A program made the position numbers and the translations under genes. From Opitutia bacterium (lineage in GTDB: Bacteria > Verrucomicrobiota > Verrucomicrobiia > Opitutales > T3Sed10-336), in the NCBI GenBank assembly GCA_003566885.1, contig PXBO01000063.1:1-44348 (forward strand): 44,348 bases of DNA, given 5' to 3'. The notes beneath the pieces were generated by a model. The model saw nothing but the letters and a program-made list of their open reading frames with translations. It was not told where the DNA came from and ran no database searches. This document shows positions 19,252 to 26,077 of the stretch, piece after piece (position 1 is the first letter of the stretch; every line of letters starts with the position of its first letter).

Positions 19252-20402
19252 TGGGGTGTGTTTTTCGCTGGATCGGTTTGCTCTTCATGTTTCCGTTGCT
19301 GGCGGCGGCGGAATCGGGTCAGGGGACGGCAATGTTGTCCACCCTGCGCACTTCCCATTTCGAGGTAGTCGGGTACGATCTGGTAAGCGCCGAGTTCGCC
19401 AGCCGGAGTTGTCATCGGTTGGTCGAAAGCACGCGCCCGTGGCTGCGCCTTCCGGCGGGCTCACCCGCCACCCGCATTGGTGTTGAGCTCAGACCGGGGC
19501 ACCTGTACCGCTGGACGGAACCTTTTCGGACTCAGATTGAATTGCCCGGCGTCAGTGTGGTCGTGCGCTGGGATGCGGATACCGAATTGGAGAATTTGCA
19601 GCGGGCTTTGGCGCAGGCGTTGTTATTGCGCGTGGCGGTATGGCACGGCATCGCCGATGAGGGATTGTCGGTTCCGCTATGGTTGGAGGCGGCTTTACAG
19701 CGATCGATACAGGCCGCCGGGAATCCGTCGTACGTCGATTCCATGGCCCGCACGCTGCGGGAGCAGGGGCCAATCTCGTTGGACGCCTTGCTGTTGACCG
19801 AAGGGGATGAAGGATTCGACCGAAGGTTCGCCGACAATGCCTACTGGTTCTTGCGTCACCTGGAACACCAGGGAAGGGGATCCGACCGCACCCACAATTT
19901 CGTAATCCGTTTGTTAAGGGGCCAGGAACCGAGATCGGCCCTGATGGCGACTTTCGGTCCCGTGATTTCCGGGGAGGAACAGATGGATCTCTGGTGGCGG
20001 GTCGGAGCATTCGACCGCCTGCAGAGACGGGCGCTGACTCAGAGCCACTTTCGCGATTCCCAACAGGTGTTGCGTTCGTTTTATGCGTTCTCGTTTCAAC
20101 GGGAGGGAGATGAAGTTCGTTTGCCGATCGACGATCTTTGGGAACATCGCCGGGAGCCGTTGCTCCGGGCGGAGCTGGAGTATCGGATCCAAAGAATCAA
20201 TCTGGAGGTGCGGACCATTCATCCGTACCATTTTAATGCGGTGCTTTCCCTTGGGCAGGCGATGGTCGCCTTGAGGGAGGGCAACGAAGCTGTTTTCCGC
20301 GAGGCGGTGGACTTGTTTCGACAGGATTATCGTCAGGCGCAACGTCTTTTCGCGGAAACCGAGGCGGCGCTCGATCAGTTGGAGGAAACGTTGGACCGCT
20401 GA
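19251..20402 (+). CDS. Secreted protein of unknown function, coupled to the single-TM protein
   Basis: The ATG at 19251 overlaps the previous stop; the protein is 383 residues. MGCVFRWIGLLFMFPLLAAAES is a signal peptide, cleavage probably near AAA-ES. The mature part is alpha-rich, with YDLVSAEFASRSCHRLVEST, VPLWLEAALQRSIQAAGN, ADNAYWFLRHLEHQG and a long C-terminal helical section (LFRQDYRQAQRLFAETEAALDQLEE). The arrangement of an N-terminal domain followed by WLEAAL-type helices recalls peptidase-MA-like proteins, but I see no HExxH zinc motif. It closes the four-gene operon. Confidence 0.75.
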   Translation: MGCVFRWIGLLFMFPLLAAAESGQGTAMLSTLRTSHFEVVGYDLVSAEFASRSCHRLVESTRPWLRLPAGSPATRIGVELRPGHLYRWTEPFRTQIELPGVSVVVRWDADTELENLQRALAQALLLRVAVWHGIADEGLSVPLWLEAALQRSIQAAGNPSYVDSMARTLREQGPISLDALLLTEGDEGFDRRFADNAYWFLRHLEHQGRGSDRTHNFVIRLLRGQEPRSALMATFGPVISGEEQMDLWWRVGAFDRLQRRALTQSHFRDSQQVLRSFYAFSFQREGDEVRLPIDDLWEHRREPLLRAELEYRIQRINLEVRTIHPYHFNAVLSLGQAMVALREGNEAVFREAVDLFRQDYRQAQRLFAETEAALDQLEETLDR

Positions 20403-20448
20403 CAAACGCCGTTCGTTTCGCCCATGGACGATTCGACCGGCGATTAGT

Positions 20449-21621
20449 TCAGGCCAGGCTCTCGACCAGGCGATCGATGTCCACGTTTTCCCGAATTAGT
20501 GCTTCAATGACTGGGATTTTGTCATGGTCCTGGGGTTGCGTTTTAATGGTCATGCCCGTGATTTTCGAGGCTATGACGTAACTTCCCTCCGTGGCGACCA
20601 CGACCGGGATGTTCGTTTGCACCAGAAGCTCCATGATCCGCTCATGGGGCATCACATCGCGCGGGAGAATGATCCCGGAGAGAACTTTGTCCCCGGAAAT
20701 GGCGGCCTGGGCGATGGCGGCGAGAAGAATATCGTCCCGGTCGCCCGCCGTGATGAGAATCGTACCGGGACTGAGGTAGTCGAACATGCTTTTGGCCGAC
20801 ATGGTGGCGATGATGAATCGGTAGATCCGTTCTCCGGCGCCGTGGCTCTTGCCGTTCAACCAGCGTCCGTCGATCTCCTCGGCCACTTGGGACATGTTCG
20901 GAGCCGATAGGGTCTTCTGGATGGGAAGAACTCCGAGCAGCGGGATTCCAAGACGACGAAGTCCCAGGCCGGCGTATTCCCTGACGGTTTCGATCTTGTC
21001 GGCGTTGACTTTGTTGAGGATCGCTCCCACCACTTCCACGCCCTCCTGGTCGAAGAGCGCCTTGTTCATGGCGATTTCATCGACCGGATTGCCGATCCCG
21101 CCGCGGGAGACGATGATCGCCTTGGCCCCCAGAATCCGGGCGACGGAGGCGTTGGAAAGATTGAAAACCGACCCCACTCCGGCATGGCCGCTGCCCTCGA
21201 TGATAGTGATATCCTTTTCCCAGGAAACGCGGTCAAAGGCTCGGCAGATTTTGTCGACCAGACCGGGGAGTATCGTGTCCGGAGATTTCAGGAAACGCCG
21301 GGTGAATGAGGTGTCGATGGCGATCGGGCTCATGGAGTCGATCGGCACCCGCACGTGGTATACGGTGTCCAGGAGGAAGGAGTCCTCGTCCACCCGGTGC
21401 CCTTCCACCTCGATGAATCGCTGTCCAATCGGTTTGATGAAACCTACCCGGGAGAAGCGCGCCTGCAGAGCCGAGAAAAGCCCGAGGCAGGTGGTGGTTT
21501 TCCCCTCGTTCTGGCGCGTCCCGGCTACGAAGATGCGTTTTGTCTCCCGATTGACCGGTTTTACCAAAAGGCGATCCGCGGCCTCCGGCGGCATGGTTTC
21601 CGGCGGCGATTTATCGCTCAT
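20449..21621 (-). CDS. BioD-like P-loop plus DRTGG protein (detached regulatory half of phosphate acetyltransferase)
   Basis: From the ATG at 21621 the protein has 390 residues. A P-loop lies at 34-43 (AGTRQNEGKT), followed by IIEGSGHAGVGSV and ILNKVN of the dethiobiotin-synthetase-like fold, then a DRTGG-type region (about 225-340, GTILITAGDRDDILLAA). In long phosphate acetyltransferases these two domains precede the catalytic domain on one chain. Here they form a separate gene placed after the catalytic gene, and the ATG overlaps its TGA. A regulatory partner of Pta is the obvious inference. Confidence 0.85.
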   Translation of the reverse strand: MSDKSPPETMPPEAADRLLVKPVNRETKRIFVAGTRQNEGKTTTCLGLFSALQARFSRVGFIKPIGQRFIEVEGHRVDEDSFLLDTVYHVRVPIDSMSPIAIDTSFTRRFLKSPDTILPGLVDKICRAFDRVSWEKDITIIEGSGHAGVGSVFNLSNASVARILGAKAIIVSRGGIGNPVDEIAMNKALFDQEGVEVVGAILNKVNADKIETVREYAGLGLRRLGIPLLGVLPIQKTLSAPNMSQVAEEIDGRWLNGKSHGAGERIYRFIIATMSAKSMFDYLSPGTILITAGDRDDILLAAIAQAAISGDKVLSGIILPRDVMPHERIMELLVQTNIPVVVATEGSYVIASKITGMTIKTQPQDHDKIPVIEALIRENVDIDRLVESLA

Positions 21622-22658
21622 CAACCGTCGTCTCCATAAAGCAGCCGATGGTCGATCGCCTGGCAGCCGACGATGGCGGCGGCTCCGAACACATTGTGGG
21701 CGCTCGAGCCGCGGCTGATTTCGGCGGCGGGTTTGCTCAGACCGGTGATCACCTGTCCGTAAAGATTGCTGTTGCCTACGATCTGCAGCAGTTTCGAGGC
21801 GATATTCGCACTGTTCAAATCCGGAAAAATCAGAACGTTGGCCCGCCCGGCGACCGGACCTTCGATCCCCTTGGTCAGGGCGGTGGTGGGATCGAGGGCC
21901 GCGTCCACCTGCAGTTCCCCGTCGATTTCCATCGGTATCCCGGCCGATTTGGCCTTCTGGCGTGCGAGTTCGGTGGCGGCGCGCATTTTGACAATGGCCG
22001 TGTGGTGGGTGTTAACGCTCTTGCTGGAATAACTCAGCATGGCCACTCGAGGCAGGGTGTTGGTGAGGTGATGGGCGATCTTCGCGGTGGTGATGGCGAT
22101 ATCGCTCAACTGCTCCGCATCGGGATCCGGGATAACGCCGCAGTCGGCCAGGAAGAGGACTCCATCGAATCCCAGGCTTTTGTTTTCCTGTTCGAGAATC
22201 AGCAGCGAGGACGCCGTTTTGACCCCGGTATGGCGCGGAATGATGCGAAAAAGCGGTCGCAGGGCACTGGATGCGGCCACGGTCGCTCCGGATATCAGGG
22301 CGTCCACCCGGTTGGTGGCCAGCATCAGGGTGGAAAAGGTGCTGGGGTCCTTGACCGCTTCACGGGTTTCTACCGTCTTGAGCCCCTTGTAGCGGCGGAA
22401 GGTCTCCAGGCGTTTGACGAAGTCATCGAAGTCATCGCTGTTCTCCGGTTCGATGATGCGCATGCCCTCCAGGTTGATATCCAGGCGCCCGGCATTCTCT
22501 TTGATCGTGGCCCGGTCGCCCAGCAGGATAGGCACTCCCATCTTGCGTGTGGTGAACTGGCGCGCGGCCTGGAGTATGCGCGGATCGGCCCCTTCGGCAA
22601 AAACGACACGCTTGGGGTGACGCTGAAGTTTGGCGGAAAGTCGTTCAATCAGTGACAT
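21621..22658 (-). CDS. pta: Phosphate acetyltransferase catalytic domain (PTA/PTB family)
   Basis: This 345-residue stand-alone catalytic protein interconverts acetyl-CoA and acetyl phosphate. Landmarks are RVVFAEGADPRILQAA, LISGATVAASSALRP, LFLADCGVIPDPD, AMLSYSSKSVN, DGELQVDAAL and NVLIFPDLNSANIASKLLQ. It corresponds to the C-terminal part of long Pta. The regulatory BioD/DRTGG part is encoded by the next gene, overlapping by TGATG. No acetate kinase gene is in the window. It is divergent from murJ across a 173-base gap. Confidence 0.93.
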   Translation of the reverse strand: MSLIERLSAKLQRHPKRVVFAEGADPRILQAARQFTTRKMGVPILLGDRATIKENAGRLDINLEGMRIIEPENSDDFDDFVKRLETFRRYKGLKTVETREAVKDPSTFSTLMLATNRVDALISGATVAASSALRPLFRIIPRHTGVKTASSLLILEQENKSLGFDGVLFLADCGVIPDPDAEQLSDIAITTAKIAHHLTNTLPRVAMLSYSSKSVNTHHTAIVKMRAATELARQKAKSAGIPMEIDGELQVDAALDPTTALTKGIEGPVAGRANVLIFPDLNSANIASKLLQIVGNSNLYGQVITGLSKPAAEISRGSSAHNVFGAAAIVGCQAIDHRLLYGDDG

Positions 22659-22762
22659 CAGTTGCTTGTTTTGTGAGTTGGACCGGTTTTAATGGGCGGC
22701 ATTATTATCCCCGGAAGGATTTAACCGCAATCCTCAAGAAAGGATTGTTTAATGAATTGGGA

Positions 22763-22817
22763 CCGGCATAAATCCAGACTCCCGGTGTCTCCCGGATACG
22801 GTTTGGATTCGTGCCGG
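22763..22817 (+). other. Long hairpin in the leader of murJ
   Basis: CCGGCA (22763) pairs with TGCCGG (22812), AATCC with GGATT, and the pairing continues inward through AGACT/GGTTT and CCGG/CCGG. The result is a roughly 55-base, nearly continuous stem ending 14 bases before the murJ ATG. It lies in the pta/murJ divergent gap and covers the alternative GTG start at 22811. It may be a structured leader affecting murJ translation. Confidence 0.45.
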
Positions 22818-22831
22818 GGTTCGTTTTTAAA

Positions 22832-24382
22832 ATGTCAGGTCTGTTTCAACGCATAGGGATCGTGTCCGCCTCCACCGTGATTTCGCGGGTGCTTGGTCTG
22901 GCGCGCGACATTCTCACCTTCGCTGTTTTTGGTACCTCGGCTCTGAACTCCGCCTTCATCTTCGCCTTTACCCTGCCCAACCTGTTCCGGCGGCTATTGG
23001 GAGAGGGAGCTTTGACCGCGGCCCTGGTGCCCACTCTAAGTGAGGAATTGGAGCGCAATCGGAGACCGGGGATCTTTGCGCTGCTGAATCAGGTGATGAC
23101 CTGGTTGCTGGGCGTTCTGACGGCATTGGTGGTGGTGGCGCTGCTCCTTTTTTCCGCCATTCACTGGATCCCGGGTTTGGATGAGCGCTGGTACCTGGGG
23201 GCCGACTTGGGGCGCATCCTGTTTCCCTACCTGTTTTTTGTTTGCCTGGCGGCCATGCTGGCGGCGGCATTGAACGTGCTTCAGCGTTTCGCCGTTCCGG
23301 CCCTGTCCGCGGTGTGGCTGAATCTCAGTGTGCTCCTGTCGCTGGGTGCACTGGGCGGTTGGCTGGCCGGAACGCCGGAGGGGAAAATGGCATTCCTCTG
23401 CTTTGGGATATTGGCCGGCGGAATCATCCAGGTGGCCGTGCCGGTCTGGGCTCTGCGGCGCGAAGGATGGCGTCCCCGTCTCGATGCTCGCGTGACTCCG
23501 GGTGTGCGGGAGATCTCCGGACTCATGCTGCCCGGCCTGGCGGGAGCGGCCATTTTTCAGATCAATGTGGTGGTGTCCCGGTTCCTGGCCTTTTCCCTCG
23601 ATGAATCCGCCGTGGCCATTCTTTATCTGGCCAGTCGCTTGATGGAGCTTCCGCTCGGAATATTCACCATTGCCGTGACCACGGTGGTGTTTCCTTTGAT
23701 CGCGGGGCACGCGGCCCGAAAGGATTTCGAAGGTTTTGCGGTCGGTTATCAGAAAGGCGTCAGCCTGATTCTCGCCATCACTTTGCCGGCCACCGCGGGT
23801 ATTATCCTGATGCGCGAACCGATTCTGGTCAGCCTGTTTCAATGGGGGGCGTTCGATGCCGCCGATACCCGGGAGACTTTGCCGGTACTGACGGTCTTCG
23901 CCCTCAGTTTGCCCTTCTACTCATTGGCCGCCCACCAGACCCGCGGTTTCTACGCCCTCAAGGATATGGTGACGCCGGTGAGAATCGCCGGCATTGGATT
24001 CTTACTGAACCTGTTTCTCAGTCTGACCCTGATGCAGTTTCTGGGTATTGTGGGTTTGGCCCTGGCCAACCTTGGTTCGGTCGTGGTGCAGAGCCGATTG
24101 CTCCAAGTGCGTCTCAATCGGCGGTTAAGCGGTACCGCGTTCCGGCATCAGGCCAGGGATCTGGGCAAAATCACCATCGCCACCGCGGTCATGAGCCTGG
24201 CGGTGTTTCTGGCCATGCGGGGATTGGAAGCGGTATTTCCCGAAGGGCGTTCGGCCGCGTTTGCCGGCATCCTGGGGGTCATCCCCGCCGCCATAGGTCT
24301 CTACGGACTGATGATCTGGTACCTGCGCCTGGAAGGGCGGAATGAGGTGGACGCGCTGGTGCGGCGGTTCCTGGGAAAGTGA
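22832..24382 (+). CDS. murJ: Lipid II flippase MurJ
   Basis: The 516-residue polytopic membrane protein of the MOP/MVF superfamily flips lipid II across the cytoplasmic membrane for peptidoglycan synthesis. Typical features are SASTVISRVLGLARDI, LPNLFRRLLGEGALTAALVPTLSE, the LYLASRLMELPLGIFTIAVTTVVFPL segment and about 13-14 hydrophobic helices. ATG at 22832 is preferred over GTG at 22811, which lies inside a hairpin. No cell-wall genes adjoin. It ends next to a terminator that serves the opposite-strand rpmB gene. Confidence 0.95.
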   Translation: MSGLFQRIGIVSASTVISRVLGLARDILTFAVFGTSALNSAFIFAFTLPNLFRRLLGEGALTAALVPTLSEELERNRRPGIFALLNQVMTWLLGVLTALVVVALLLFSAIHWIPGLDERWYLGADLGRILFPYLFFVCLAAMLAAALNVLQRFAVPALSAVWLNLSVLLSLGALGGWLAGTPEGKMAFLCFGILAGGIIQVAVPVWALRREGWRPRLDARVTPGVREISGLMLPGLAGAAIFQINVVVSRFLAFSLDESAVAILYLASRLMELPLGIFTIAVTTVVFPLIAGHAARKDFEGFAVGYQKGVSLILAITLPATAGIILMREPILVSLFQWGAFDAADTRETLPVLTVFALSLPFYSLAAHQTRGFYALKDMVTPVRIAGIGFLLNLFLSLTLMQFLGIVGLALANLGSVVVQSRLLQVRLNRRLSGTAFRHQARDLGKITIATAVMSLAVFLAMRGLEAVFPEGRSAAFAGILGVIPAAIGLYGLMIWYLRLEGRNEVDALVRRFLGK

Positions 24383-24384
24383 AC

Positions 24385-24419
24385 AAAAAAACCCGGAACG
24401 ACATTGGTCGCTCCGGGTT
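24385..24419 (-). terminator. Intrinsic terminator of rpmB
   Basis: On the minus strand AACCCGGA/TCCGGGTT and CGAC/GTCG form an interrupted 12-bp stem followed by a six-T run (24385-24390), 38 bases after the L28 stop. The murJ stop lies just on the other side, but in that direction only A residues follow. Confidence 0.85.
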
Positions 24420-24457
24420 AAAAATTATGGTGGAGCCCGTCCGTCTCCGCCCCGGCT

Positions 24458-24688
24458 TCAGGCTTTGACTATCTTCCCGGCCTTGATTGCCTTGACCGCG
24501 ACCAACATACGCTTCACCTGGCCGTTGGGCAGGCGAACACGCACCCGCTGAAGGTTGGGCCGAAAGGTCCGCTTGGTGATTTTGGTGACGTGGGTCCCGA
24601 TGCCCCCGCTCTTCTTGCTCTGTCCCTTGCGGTGAATGATGCTGCCGCGCGTCGGGCGCTTTCCGGTAATCTGACAAATCTTGGCCAT
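24458..24688 (-). CDS. rpmB: 50S ribosomal protein L28
   Basis: From the ATG at 24688 the protein has 76 residues: MAKICQITGKRPTRGSIIHR, then KSGGIGTHVTKITKRTFRPN and a C-terminal RMLVAVKAIKAGKIVKA. This is the normal L28 length and sequence; the longer frame to 24847 runs through the upstream tRNA and is not coding. It is a structural protein of the large ribosomal subunit. Its own leader contains a TGCGCT/AGCGCA hairpin at about 24736-24752, of unknown function. tRNA-His is upstream on the same strand with its own terminator. Confidence 0.97.
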   Translation of the reverse strand: MAKICQITGKRPTRGSIIHRKGQSKKSGGIGTHVTKITKRTFRPNLQRVRVRLPNGQVKRMLVAVKAIKAGKIVKA

Positions 24689-24766
24689 GGCTAAAGTATG
24701 GACGGTGTAAATCGTTAAATGGAAGAACAAAAGATCTGCGCTCCGCGAGCGCAAGCTTTTAATAAT

Positions 24767-24798
24767 AAAAACCATCGCAGCCGGGGAACGGGCGATGG
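24767..24798 (-). terminator. Intrinsic terminator of tRNA-His
   Basis: On the minus strand CCATCGC and GCGATGG pair across a 13-base loop and are followed by TTTTT (24767-24771), six bases beyond the tRNA 3' end. This separates the tRNA transcript from rpmB. Confidence 0.75.
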
Positions 24799-24804
24799 AA
24801 AAAG

Positions 24805-24882
24805 TGGGGTGGCTGACCGGATTCGAACCGGCGACCCTCGGTACCACAAACCGATGCTCTAACCAACTGAGCTACAACCACC
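24805..24882 (-). tRNA. tRNA-His (GTG anticodon), CCA encoded
   Basis: The minus strand folds as a cloverleaf: acceptor GTGGTTG/CAGCCAC, D arm GCTCAGTTGGTTAGAGC, anticodon stem TCGGT/ACCGA with loop TTGTGGT (anticodon GTG), and T loop TTCGAAT. The genome-encoded extra G at position -1 (24882) faces C73, the identity element of tRNA-His. The 3' CCA is in the DNA (24805-24807). Confidence 0.95.
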
Positions 24883-24895
24883 GCAGGAAAAGGGT

Positions 24896-24924
24896 TTTTT
24901 CCGGCTTTTTTCGATCGGTGTCAA
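24896..24924 (-). promoter_or_regulatory. Candidate promoter of tRNA-His
   Basis: A consensus TTGACA -35 element (24919-24924) is followed after 17 bases by GAAAAA (24896-24901), 14 bases before the tRNA 5' end. The -10 match is weak, but the place and the similar arrangement at tRNA-Gly support it. Confidence 0.5.
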
Positions 24925-24942
24925 CAGGTTTATTGACGGGTG

Positions 24943-25584
24943 TTACAGCCGGCGGACGACCGACGTTGCAACCCCTTGAACCAGAAGTTCATTGACCGGA
25001 TAAATGGAGGGAAAGGTTCGGTTTTCAGCTTTGAGATACGGAGGCTGACCCCGCGGCTGGAGGTAGCGCTTGAGGGTGGTTTCGCCATCGATCAGCGCGG
25101 CCACGATGTCGCCGTTGCGCGGAGACCGCACCTCCAGGATCACGGTGTCACCGTCAAAAATCCCGGCGTCGATCATACTCTCACCGCGTACCCGCAGGGC
25201 GAAACTCTTGCCGCCCCGTGCGATGCCGGCGGTCTCCACGTCGATTTGCAGACGGGCGATGGCGTTGCCGGACTCCACGCCTTCCGGAAATCCGGCGGCG
25301 ATATTGCCGTAAACCGGAATTTCCACCACATCGATTTCATCGGCAAAGGTTTTGCCGCCGTTTTCGGCGGTGTCGCCGGTGATCCGGTAGGCGCGCGCCT
25401 GCCCGGGAACTCTTGCCAGGGCGCCTTTGCGTTCCAGGGCCAGAAGATGGCCGGCCACCGCGTTGGTGCTTTTGAATCCGAAGTGTTTCTGAATCTCGCG
25501 GATGCTGGGCCAGTAGCCCTGATCGCGGGCGAAAACTCGAATGAATCCAAGGATTTCCTGCTGACGAAGTGTTAGGGAGTTCAT
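24943..25584 (-). CDS. lexA: LexA repressor
   Basis: The 213-residue protein has an N-terminal winged helix (about 1-65, LTLRQQEILGFIRVFARDQGYWPSIREIQ and KSTNAVAGHLLALERKG) and a C-terminal S24 autoprotease domain. The self-cleavage site is IAAGFP (A97-G98), with S136 in RGESMIDAGIFDGD and K172 in TTLKRYL. It represses SOS genes and is inactivated by RecA-stimulated self-cleavage. A 14-bp palindrome 16 bases upstream is a strong candidate autoregulatory site. No other SOS gene is beside it. Confidence 0.96.
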   Translation of the reverse strand: MNSLTLRQQEILGFIRVFARDQGYWPSIREIQKHFGFKSTNAVAGHLLALERKGALARVPGQARAYRITGDTAENGGKTFADEIDVVEIPVYGNIAAGFPEGVESGNAIARLQIDVETAGIARGGKSFALRVRGESMIDAGIFDGDTVILEVRSPRNGDIVAALIDGETTLKRYLQPRGQPPYLKAENRTFPSIYPVNELLVQGVATSVVRRL

Positions 25585-25594
25585 GGTGAATAAA

Positions 25595-25623
25595 TGGATA
25601 TGAACTTACGTTCACGCTGTCAA
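25595..25623 (-). promoter_or_regulatory. lexA promoter with LexA operator filling the spacer
   Basis: On the minus strand TTGACA (25618-25623) and TATCCA (25595-25600) are separated by exactly 17 bases. The spacer contains the perfect palindrome TGAACGTAAGTTCA (25601-25614), of the GAAC-N4-GTTC form known for Gram-positive-type LexA boxes. The start codon is 10 bases beyond the -10, so the transcript should be almost leaderless. Autorepression is inferred. Confidence 0.75.
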
Positions 25624-25675
25624 GCCGGGAAATCTCTTGCTTTTGCGACCGGGTTTCCGGCGATCGATTCCCAAT

Positions 25676-26077
25676 TCAAAATTGACCGACGATGCGCAAC
25701 CGGAGAAAGCGTGGGCCGACCGATCCGGAGATAGGGGCGGAATCGAGAACGCGCATCATTTCTCCGTCGGTGTTCACCTGCGGGTCGGTGGTCGAGTCGT
25801 AAAGGACTTCAGTCCAGTCGACCAGGTCGGATGAAGCTTCGACAATGTAGGCGATGTCGGTTTTTGCCGGGGAGCGGTGAAAGAGCAGTGACAGCCGGTC
25901 GTCGACGATCTCAATCAGCGGCATCGACTTTGCCGCGGAATCTCCGGGAGCGATTTCGAGCGCGTATCGAACCAGGTTGGTGATGCCGTTTCCCCAGGGG
26001 TCGGCTTGCGGGCCCGATACGACGGGATTTTCGCGGTCATCGGGATCCGGGAACACCCGTTCCACCCACAACTGGTA
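25676..26077 (-). other. Shared C-terminal module, copy 1 (CotH-type protein)
   Basis: The last 133 residues run YQLWVERVF..., then ADPWGNGITNLVRYAL, a beta-strand pair with LSLLFHRSPAKTDIAYIVEASSDLVDW, and the ending RFLRLRIVGQF. The same order of elements ends the LamG protein and GH43. It is probably an extracellular targeting or beta-sandwich domain; its role is unknown. Confidence 0.7.

Noticed and set aside
24795-24995. Plus-strand frame reading through the tRNA-His region
   Set aside because: It covers the tRNA cloverleaf and the promoter of the tRNA, with no protein family features.
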